Source: JAJDIA01 sp031555145 (lineage in GTDB: Bacteria; Bacteroidota; Bacteroidia; Bacteroidales; Tannerellaceae). Taken from it: 20,216 bases of DNA. Of this stretch, positions 7,063 through 13,652 are shown one piece after another. Where the stretch lies: the NCBI GenBank assembly GCA_031555145.1, contig JAVBUR010000093.1, forward strand, positions 1 through 20,216, given 5' to 3'. The position numbers were made by a program, and so were the translations under genes. Positions within the stretch are counted from its first letter, which is position 1. Each line of letters opens with the position of its first letter. The notes under the pieces are model-generated. The model was not told the origin of the DNA, made no database searches, and saw only the letters and a program-made list of their open reading frames with translations.

Positions 7063-9429
7063 TCAACCACCGCGTCCGAAGCGCGATTTATCTACCCCGT
7101 CTACCTGCTTCTTCTTATAATTACCAAAGCGGTAGGTGAAGGTGACTTTGACAGAAGGCGTATCCGAATAAACCGCCATCTTGCTCCACTGGTCGGCGAA
7201 GTCGATGGTCGTAAAGGCATCCGTACCGCTGAATATGTCGGTCGCTTTGGCCGTGAGTTCGGCGCGGTTGTTCAGGAATGTCCATTTCAGTCCGGCATCG
7301 ATGCTGGACATGTGGCCGACGCGGTACACGCCCTGAATAGCCCCGTTCATATAATAACCGGACAGTTCCAGTTTGATATTGGGGCGGGTAGACAGCGTGG
7401 TGGTATTCGTAATATTGGCCATAAAGGTGTTGATGGAGTTGGCATACGGCTCTGCATAGAAATCAGTATCCTTATCCTTCAGATAAATGTAAGTAAAGGT
7501 TCCGCGTGCATCCACCAGTTTGCCCCATTTTACCGGCACTATGGCTGATAGGGTGGCCTGCTGACGGTAGTCAAGGTTAACCGCCTGGAAGATATTCCTG
7601 AGTTCGGAGGACGACTGATAGGGAAGTTGGATAATCTGATCGGCATAATGCTTGTAGCTGCCTACCAGCATATACCGGCTTTTGAAGATATAGACCAACT
7701 GTCCTTCGTAGGATTTGGCAAACTTCAACTGCGGATTACCCCGCACCACCGAATAGGCATTCATCTGTGTCTCGTCCGGACTCAATGCCCAGTATGGCGG
7801 ATACTGCACATCGGAGGTGAATGCCCCTTGCAGGATATGCTGGGGCGAGAACACATAGGTCAGGTTGGCATTGACAAAGGGAGTGAACTCATTCCACAGG
7901 GTCTTTTGGCCCTCTACCGAGTTGTCGACCTCTGCATGGTAGTAATTGCCCGAAAGGGAAGCCTGCAACGAGAACTTCTCTGTAATGGATTTCGTGAACC
8001 CGGCAAAGAGAGAACCGCTATATTCGGTCTGATGGGTGAGGCTGACGGAGTCGGGACGTTGACCGGCAATAGCCGCAAACCAGTTGTAGTTGATCTTATT
8101 GCGTGAGTAGCCAAAGTTGCCGCCGTAGTTCCATTGCCATCCGGCGGCTGTTGTGGCCGTGTAGTTGGTATAGGCCATCAGTTTACCTACCTGCTGGGCG
8201 GTCTTCGTTTTATAGGAGTGTAGCAGCTGATCATTCTCATAGTCGCTATACCGTTGGTTACCGTTGTCGTTGTAGAGGGTATAGTCGGCGCCGGCTTTGA
8301 ATCCGGTATGGGCATCATACGTCAACTTGAGGTTATGTAGCCAGTTGTCGCCGTCATTGTCTGCCCGCGAGCTGATGTCGGCATACGGAACGCCGTCTAC
8401 CTTATAGGTGGCGGTGGAGTTGGGTTCATACGACCTGTCTCCATATTCGCCGGTATAGGTGAAGTTCAGCTTGTCTTTGTTCGGCAATGTGTAATCCAAT
8501 GCCAGGCGGGTATTGATGTTCGTATAGAGGGGCGACCAGCGGTTGTTCTGCTGGATGTCGTATACCTGGTCGTCGAGATGATGGATGGCATGCATGGTGT
8601 TATCCGCCAGCACTTTCCCATGTCCACCCCCGACGGTCAGGTCGGTAGTAAGATTGGGTTGATTGTATACCACATTTGCCCGTGCGCCATAGCCGGCATA
8701 GGTGGCCTGTTCGTAGGAAAGGTTACCTTCGCCCTGAAAGGTGGGAATGTCTATCCCGTCTTCACCGAGGATGACATTGATAGCCGCCCCACGTACATTA
8801 TATTGAGGGGGAGCGCTGTACATTACTTCGATATTTTTCACTTTCGAGGCGGGCGTGCTCTTTAATACCTGTATTAATTGGGTAACCGAAAGGCTGGTGG
8901 GTTGGCCGTTGATAAGGATAGCGTAGCTGTCGGTGCCTACGAGTTGGATATCATCACCCCCTCCGGCGACGTTGGGGATGGTCTTCAATGCCTCGAAGGC
9001 GTTAGTCGCAATCTTGTTTTGTATCAGTTGGGGAACGTCATAGACCAGCTTGCCTTCCTGCGCCTTCACGATGGGGCGCTGGGCGGTGACGGTGACGCCT
9101 GACAGTTCATGGTTTTTCTCGTGCATCACAATGGCGTCGAGTTCCTGGTCACGACCTCCTGTAACCTGCAGCGTGACGGATTCGAACAGCAGGTGTTGTA
9201 GCGTCAGCAGGTAGTTACCTGCCGGAAGGCTGTTTAGGACGAAGCGTCCGTCCAGTCCAGTGATGGCAGCATTGATATACGATGAGTCTGTCTGGTTGCT
9301 GAGGATGCAGGTGACGGCTTCCACGGGCGAACCGTTTGCCTCGGTCACGAGGCCTTTCAATACATGCGTTTCCTGTGCCCATGACGGGGAGGTAAGTACA
9401 AGCAATAGAAACAGGAGTAGAATCTTCAT
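7063..9429 (-). CDS. Outer-membrane beta-barrel protein with N-terminal carboxypeptidase-regulatory-like domain (TonB-receptor-like)
   Basis: This 788-residue protein has a cleavable signal peptide (MKILLLFLLLVLTSPSWAQ). A CarboxypepD_reg-like fold follows at about 20-105, then a plug-like region at about 125-220 (KTIPNVAGGGDDIQLVGTDSYAILINGQP). The long C-terminal barrel is rich in alternating aromatic strands and ends near VKVTFTYRFGNYKKKQ. This is the pattern of Bacteroidetes OMP_b-brl_3 family proteins. No SusD-like partner gene is adjacent, so it is not a typical glycan utilisation pair. It lies 39 bp upstream of the sensor kinase in the same direction, suggesting a barrel-kinase-regulator operon. 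A TACATTTG promoter box is present upstream. The substrate is unknown. Confidence 0.87.
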   Translation of the reverse strand: MKILLLFLLLVLTSPSWAQETHVLKGLVTEANGSPVEAVTCILSNQTDSSYINAAITGLDGRFVLNSLPAGNYLLTLQHLLFESVTLQVTGGRDQELDAIVMHEKNHELSGVTVTAQRPIVKAQEGKLVYDVPQLIQNKIATNAFEALKTIPNVAGGGDDIQLVGTDSYAILINGQPTSLSVTQLIQVLKSTPASKVKNIEVMYSAPPQYNVRGAAINVILGEDGIDIPTFQGEGNLSYEQATYAGYGARANVVYNQPNLTTDLTVGGGHGKVLADNTMHAIHHLDDQVYDIQQNNRWSPLYTNINTRLALDYTLPNKDKLNFTYTGEYGDRSYEPNSTATYKVDGVPYADISSRADNDGDNWLHNLKLTYDAHTGFKAGADYTLYNDNGNQRYSDYENDQLLHSYKTKTAQQVGKLMAYTNYTATTAAGWQWNYGGNFGYSRNKINYNWFAAIAGQRPDSVSLTHQTEYSGSLFAGFTKSITEKFSLQASLSGNYYHAEVDNSVEGQKTLWNEFTPFVNANLTYVFSPQHILQGAFTSDVQYPPYWALSPDETQMNAYSVVRGNPQLKFAKSYEGQLVYIFKSRYMLVGSYKHYADQIIQLPYQSSSELRNIFQAVNLDYRQQATLSAIVPVKWGKLVDARGTFTYIYLKDKDTDFYAEPYANSINTFMANITNTTTLSTRPNIKLELSGYYMNGAIQGVYRVGHMSSIDAGLKWTFLNNRAELTAKATDIFSGTDAFTTIDFADQWSKMAVYSDTPSVKVTFTYRFGNYKKKQVDGVDKSRFGRGG

Positions 9430-9450
9430 TTTCTAGGCTATTATTGGATG

Positions 9451-9458
9451 CAAATGTA
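9451..9458 (-). promoter_or_regulatory. Promoter -7 box upstream of the outer-membrane barrel gene
   Basis: TACATTTG on the minus strand matches TAnnTTTG and lies 21 bases before the ATG at 9429. The -33 element is not obvious. The 90-bp gap up to the phosphatase stop codon contains no clear terminator. Confidence 0.5.
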
Positions 9459-9519
9459 TAGGAAATGAAGGAAATACTATGCTTTCGGGATGCTATATAG
9501 TGTTATACAGTGTTAATGC

Positions 9520-10683
9520 TTAGCCTTTATACGAAATCGTCAGCAGCGTGATATCATCCGACTGGATGGCGCCAACCACAAACTCGCCGATGCTTTCGGT
9601 GATGGAGTCGACGATATCCTTCGATGGCTTCCCGGTGAGGGAGAGGCAATAGTCGAGCAGACGCTGTTCGCCGAAGAGTTCGTTCTGCTTGTTGCGGGCT
9701 TCGGTGATGCCGTCGGTATAAAGGAAAAGGCTGTCGCCCGGAGAGAGGAACATCTCCTGCTCATGATAGACGGAATCGTCGAGTGCGCCGAGGATGCGGT
9801 CGTTAGTAAGCGGCACGAAGGTGAGCGTCTGGTCTTTCTGCATATGGATAGGCGGGTTGTGGCCGGCATTGCAGTAGGTCACCCGTCCGGTATGGATATG
9901 AAGGATACCGTAGAAGACAGTCACAAACATATCATTCACGCTTTCCTGGCAGAGTATATGGTTGGTACGCTCCATGCAGGTGGCAGCTGAGTTCTCGGTC
10001 AGCGCGATGGCACGGATTACTGTCCGGCTGATCGCCATAAAGATAGCTGCCGGTACACCTTTGCCGGAAACGTCGGCGATCACAAAGCCGAGGCGGTCGT
10101 CGTCGATCTTAAAAAAGTCGTAGAAATCGCCACCTACATACTTAGCCGCATTCATCGAGGCGTAGATATCGAACGTATCCTGGTCGGGGAAGATGCGGAA
10201 GTTCTTTGGTAAGATTGTCTGCTGGATCTCACGTGCCACCTTCAGGTCGGACTGGATCGACTTGAGTTGCGTATGCTCGCTCTGTGCATTCTTGACGAAG
10301 GCAATCTGTTCGGCGGCCTTCTCGATGGTACGTTCCAGGTCGTCGAGGTTGATGGGCTTGGTGGTGAAGTCGAAGGCGCCGCTGTTCATCGCCGTACGGA
10401 TATTTTCCATATCGCCGTAGGCCGACACCATAATACACTTCATGGCCGGATTACGCATCTCGTTGATCTTAGTGAGCAGCGTGAGACCGTCCATTTCCGG
10501 CATGTTGATATCACTCAGGATAATGTCGTAGTCAGGGTTAGCGAGAATCGCTTTCAAGGCTTCGAGACCGTTGTGTACGAAGGTGAATTCGTACTCACCC
10601 TTTTTGATCTTCCGGCGGAAATACTGGGTGAGGAGTATCTCCAGGTCCTGTTCGTCGTCGACGCTTAATATCTTGATCGGCAT
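9520..10683 (-). CDS. Receiver-controlled PP2C (SpoIIE/RsbU-type) serine phosphatase
   Basis: This 387-residue fusion has an N-terminal receiver domain with Asp9-Asp10, phosphoacceptor Asp58 (IILSDINMPEMDG), Ser87 and Lys109. A short helical linker (about 120-155) leads to a PP2C phosphatase domain of the SpoIIE class. Metal-binding and core motifs are intact: GGDFYDFF (184-191), IADVSGKGVPAA (202-213), NAGHNPP (272-278), YTDGITEA (322-329) and SDDITLL (375-381). In partner-switching systems such enzymes remove phosphate from a Ser on a STAS protein. A small STAS protein is encoded at the start of this same gene set (12663-12962). The gene starts 6 bp after a soluble histidine kinase, which is the obvious candidate to phosphorylate its receiver. 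Confidence 0.93.
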   Translation of the reverse strand: MPIKILSVDDEQDLEILLTQYFRRKIKKGEYEFTFVHNGLEALKAILANPDYDIILSDINMPEMDGLTLLTKINEMRNPAMKCIMVSAYGDMENIRTAMNSGAFDFTTKPINLDDLERTIEKAAEQIAFVKNAQSEHTQLKSIQSDLKVAREIQQTILPKNFRIFPDQDTFDIYASMNAAKYVGGDFYDFFKIDDDRLGFVIADVSGKGVPAAIFMAISRTVIRAIALTENSAATCMERTNHILCQESVNDMFVTVFYGILHIHTGRVTYCNAGHNPPIHMQKDQTLTFVPLTNDRILGALDDSVYHEQEMFLSPGDSLFLYTDGITEARNKQNELFGEQRLLDYCLSLTGKPSKDIVDSITESIGEFVVGAIQSDDITLLTISYKG

Positions 10684-10689
10684 AGCGTG

Positions 10690-11526
10690 TTATTTTTGAA
10701 ACGGTAAAGAAATAGTGAAACGGGTGAATACGTTCACCTCGGTTTCCAGTTCGATGGTCCCGTTGTGCTTATCTTCAATGATCGGCTTGGAGATGGATAA
10801 TCCGAGTCCGGTCCCTTCTCCCACGGGTTTGGTGGTGAAGAAGGGTTTGAAAAGGTTTTCCTTTACTTCGTCGGAAATACCGGTCCCATTATCTTCGATA
10901 GATATACGGATCCACTTGTCTTCTGTCCACAGCCGGACCTTGACGGTAGGCTGGTAGGGGGTATTGAGCACTGTTTTCGATTGGGTATATACCGAATAAC
11001 AGGCGTTGTTCATCATGTTCAGCACCACGCGGCTGATGTCTTGCGACACGACCGGTATAAGTGGAATATCATCTTCGTACAGTTCTTCGATCAATACGTT
11101 GAAGTTCTTGTTGTTGGCACGCATGGCGTGGTACGACAACCAGATATACTCATGCACCAGTTTCTGCAGGTCGGTGGGGATGAACTCATCCTCTTTTCCG
11201 CGCGAATAGAGCAGGATGCCTTTGACGATGCTGGAGGCCCGGTTACCGTTTTCTTCGATCTTGCTCATATTCCCTTTGAGGTCGTTGAGCAGTTCCTGCA
11301 GGTCTATCTGTATGTCTTCGGATATACAGTCGCCGGCTTCTTCGAGCACTTCTTCGAGTTCCTGCAATAATTTGGCCGACAACTTACTGAAGTTGATCAC
11401 AAAGTTAAGCGGATTCTGTATCTCGTGGGCGATGCCTGCACTCAACAAGCCCAGCGATGCCATGCGCTCTTGCTTGCTGATTTGTTTTTGTAGTTGTTCC
11501 AGTTTATCGTTCGTCTCTTTCTCCAT
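10690..11526 (-). CDS. Soluble histidine kinase, catalytically complete
   Basis: This 278-residue protein has no signal peptide or membrane segment. A short N-terminal coiled coil (MEKETNDKLEQLQKQISKQE) leads directly into the phosphoacceptor helix with His34 in LSAGIAHEIQNPLNFVINFSK. The ATPase domain has N-box Asn173/Asn174 (NMMNNACYS), G1 box DNGTG (212-216) and G2 box GEGTGLGLS (236-244). All elements for autophosphorylation are present but there is no sensor domain, so input must come from a partner. Its start lies 23 bases inside the end of the preceding kinase-like gene, and the receiver-phosphatase gene begins 6 bp after its stop. A heterocomplex with the preceding protein, phosphorylating that receiver, is the simplest reading. 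Confidence 0.9.
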   Translation of the reverse strand: MEKETNDKLEQLQKQISKQERMASLGLLSAGIAHEIQNPLNFVINFSKLSAKLLQELEEVLEEAGDCISEDIQIDLQELLNDLKGNMSKIEENGNRASSIVKGILLYSRGKEDEFIPTDLQKLVHEYIWLSYHAMRANNKNFNVLIEELYEDDIPLIPVVSQDISRVVLNMMNNACYSVYTQSKTVLNTPYQPTVKVRLWTEDKWIRISIEDNGTGISDEVKENLFKPFFTTKPVGEGTGLGLSISKPIIEDKHNGTIELETEVNVFTRFTISLPFQK

Positions 11527-12643
11527 GGTATTTCACTTCGACAGGTTGATGAATAGGCACGGTGATGGTGAATTCCGTGAATATGTCTTTTTCACTGGTG
11601 ACGTTGATCGTCCCCTTGTGGTTCAGAATGATCTCGTGGCTAAGGTAGAGCCCGATGCCCGAACCTTCGGACGTGGGCTTGGTGGTAAAGAAAGGCTCAA
11701 AGATGCGTTTCTTGATGCTGTCTTCGATACCGATACCGTTGTCGTGGATGATGATCTGCACCGTATCGGCTTTCTTATGCAGCGCGACCGACATTTCAGG
11801 TTCATACGCCTGTTTTTCCGCTTTGCGGAGCAGGGCGTAGATACTGTTCTGGTAGAGGTGGAGAAGCATCTTGTTCATCTGCTCGATATTGACGTCTATC
11901 ATCAACGGCAGACTGAGTCCATCGAAGCGGAGCTTGATGCCTTTGGCTGCAATCTCTTTCTCGAACATACGGGCGGCGACGCCCATGTTTACTTTACAGA
12001 GGTTATTGATATCGGCGGAAGTCATTTTGCCGCTGCGGTCTTTCAACAGTTCTTCCATGGCCTTAACGATACGCACGGTGTTGGCACCGTGGTCGGTGAT
12101 CTTCTGCAGGTTGCTGGTGATCATCTCCAGTATCTCGACAGAGTCGGCATAGAGTTCGGGTGTCATGACAGCGCCTTCGCCGGAGATATTCTTCTTCAGG
12201 TCGGCGACCAACTCGACAGAAAGGGTCGCGAAGTTGTTGATGTAGTTGAGCGGGTTGAGGATGCGGTCGAGCAATCCCTTGGTGAGTTGCCCCACAGTAG
12301 CCAGGCGCTCGTTGCGTACCAACTCGTCCTGGGCATCTCCCAAGGCGTTGAGGGCCTGTGAGAGTTCTTCCGATTCTTTCAGCACCTGGTCGCGTTGTAC
12401 GCGGAGTTCGATGGTTCGTTCTTCCACAATCTTGGCCAGGTATTCCTTCTGTTTGAGTTGCTTTTTGTAGCGCGACTTAACGATCTGGATGATAATCAGG
12501 GCGACAAACAGGAGGCTGATCACCCAATTCCATCCCATGTACAGGCAGACGATACCAGCCACCAACCCGAAGGTGGAGGTGCGGTCGATCACCTGGATCT
12601 TGAATTTCAGGCTTTCGATCTCTTTGATGTTGAAATCCGGCAT
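11504..12643 (-). CDS. Membrane histidine-kinase-like protein lacking the phosphoacceptor His
   Basis: This 379-residue protein has a short N-terminal cytoplasmic stretch, a hydrophobic hairpin (about 23-55, probably two helices), a charged coiled coil (about 56-110), then kinase-like domains. The helix equivalent to GIAHEIQNPLN in its neighbour reads GLLDRILNPLN: Asp126 replaces His and Arg127 replaces Glu. The codons (GAC, CGC) were checked in the raw sequence at 12268-12263. The ATP-binding region is well preserved: QNSIYAL (265-271, N box), HDNGIGI (300-306) and EGSGIGLYLS (326-335). It can therefore probably bind ATP but cannot autophosphorylate in the standard way. It starts 19 bp after the STAS gene and overlaps the complete kinase gene. 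It may be a regulatory partner of that kinase, or a diverged Ser kinase for the STAS protein. Confidence 0.85.
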   Translation of the reverse strand: MPDFNIKEIESLKFKIQVIDRTSTFGLVAGIVCLYMGWNWVISLLFVALIIIQIVKSRYKKQLKQKEYLAKIVEERTIELRVQRDQVLKESEELSQALNALGDAQDELVRNERLATVGQLTKGLLDRILNPLNYINNFATLSVELVADLKKNISGEGAVMTPELYADSVEILEMITSNLQKITDHGANTVRIVKAMEELLKDRSGKMTSADINNLCKVNMGVAARMFEKEIAAKGIKLRFDGLSLPLMIDVNIEQMNKMLLHLYQNSIYALLRKAEKQAYEPEMSVALHKKADTVQIIIHDNGIGIEDSIKKRIFEPFFTTKPTSEGSGIGLYLSHEIILNHKGTINVTSEKDIFTEFTITVPIHQPVEVKYHGERDER

Positions 12644-12662
12644 AATAAATGGGGATTAGATG

Positions 12663-12962
12663 CTATTCGATGGTCAGGATGGACGTAAAGCCCGTGATTG
12701 TGAAGATATCCATAATCTCCTTCCGGATATTGCGGAGACGGAACTGTCCGCCCTTAGCCATCATGCCTTTCTGCAAGGTGAGCAGCAGGCGAAGGCCGGC
12801 GCTGCTGACATAGGTCAACTCCGTGCCATCGAGTACCACATGGGTGGCGTCGCCGCCCAATATATGCTGGATCTCCTTCTCGAAATCGACGGAGGTCAAT
12901 GTGTCTAACTGGCCCGACAGGTGGATGACCACGTCGTTGCCTGTTTCTATCGTTATCTTCAT
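12663..12962 (-). CDS. STAS-domain anti-sigma-factor antagonist
   Basis: This 99-residue single-domain cytoplasmic protein resembles SpoIIAA/RsbV. The STAS fold elements are visible: beta strands VVIHLSGQLD and HVVLDGTEL, then the YVSSAGLRLLL turn. Ser53/Ser54 occupy the place of the phosphorylated Ser of RsbV, with Ser54 the better match when aligned on the following Gly. In known systems the unphosphorylated STAS protein binds a kinase/anti-sigma factor and releases the sigma factor or another output. Here it is the first gene of a four-gene set ending in a PP2C phosphatase, which is the expected enzyme for its dephosphorylation. No RsbW-type kinase or sigma factor is present in the window. 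A TACATTTG promoter box lies upstream. Confidence 0.9.
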   Translation of the reverse strand: MKITIETGNDVVIHLSGQLDTLTSVDFEKEIQHILGGDATHVVLDGTELTYVSSAGLRLLLTLQKGMMAKGGQFRLRNIRKEIMDIFTITGFTSILTIE

Positions 12963-12990
12963 ATGCTACACGTTTGCTTTATAAATGTAG

Positions 12991-12998
12991 CAAATGTA
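12991..12998 (-). promoter_or_regulatory. Promoter -7 box of the STAS/kinase/phosphatase gene set
   Basis: TACATTTG on the minus strand fits TAnnTTTG and lies 28 bases before the ATG at 12962. It is the only recognisable promoter for the four genes down to 9520, whose spacings are 19 bp, a 23-bp overlap and 6 bp. No good -33 box was found. Confidence 0.5.
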
Positions 12999-13037
12999 TG
13001 AATAATCCGGTTATGCGGAATGAAAAAGTAAAGAAAG

Positions 13038-13652
13038 TTACACGAGGCGTTCGGTAATAGCCAGTTTGACCATGGCGGCCGTGTTCTTCACACCCAGTTT
13101 GATCAGCAGGTTTTTGCGGTAGCTGTTCACCGTTTCGGTCCCCAGGAAAAGCTTGTCGGCTATCTCCTTGTTGGTGTATCCTTCGACAACGAGGCTGAGG
13201 AGTTCCGTCTCCCGGATGGTGAGGAAGAGCTTCCCCTTGTCTTTCCGTGCATGAATAACAGCGCTGGCCTCTTCGCTGAAATACTGCTCGCCACGATAGA
13301 CGTTTTGGATACCTTCGATAATCTCTTCGGGCAGGGCGTTTTTTAGCAGGTAACCGCTGGCGCCGTTCTGTAGCATGCGTTGCATGTAGAAGTATTCTTT
13401 GAATCCGGTCAGCGCGATGACCCGGATAAAAGGATAGTGTTCGTGGATGTACAAGCAGAGGTCCATGCCGTTTACATCCGGCAGGTTGATATCCAGCAGG
13501 ATGATGTCAGGCGTATGGCGTCGTAAAGCCTCTTTGCAGTCGGCGCCGCTCATGGCGGTGGTGGTGACCGACATGCCCGGTGTGTGTTCGATCAGTTGCC
13601 TGATGCCATCGGCTACGATCGGATGGTCGTCAACAATCATTACATGGATCAT
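13038..13652 (-). CDS. NarL/FixJ-family response regulator
   Basis: This 204-residue regulator has a receiver domain (about 1-118) with Asp8-Asp9, phosphoacceptor Asp54 (IILLDINLPDVNG), Thr82 and Lys104 in YLLKNALPEE. A LuxR-type helix-turn-helix domain follows (about 143-204), with the characteristic LTIRETELLSLVVEGYTNKEIADKL start and VNSYRKNLLIKLGVKN recognition region. Its start overlaps the end of the upstream TPR kinase gene by 23 bases, so the two are a translationally coupled pair. Targets are unknown. The divergently transcribed OmpA-like gene, whose upstream region carries a perfect 20-bp inverted repeat, is one candidate. Confidence 0.94.
   Translation of the reverse strand: MIHVMIVDDHPIVADGIRQLIEHTPGMSVTTTAMSGADCKEALRRHTPDIILLDINLPDVNGMDLCLYIHEHYPFIRVIALTGFKEYFYMQRMLQNGASGYLLKNALPEEIIEGIQNVYRGEQYFSEEASAVIHARKDKGKLFLTIRETELLSLVVEGYTNKEIADKLFLGTETVNSYRKNLLIKLGVKNTAAMVKLAITERLV

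Noticed and set aside
6601..7548. 315-codon plus-strand open frame across the kinase/barrel junction
   Set aside because: It is antisense to two well-supported genes and has no domain or signal peptide.
9520..10683. Receiver-phosphatase as a GGDEF or other output regulator
   Set aside because: GGDFYDFF looks superficially like GGDEF, but the surrounding DVSGKG, NAGHNPP and YTDGITEA motifs are those of SpoIIE-type PP2C phosphatases.
11216..12361. 381-codon plus-strand open frame
   Set aside because: It is antisense to both kinase-like genes, and its translation is low-complexity with no known motif.
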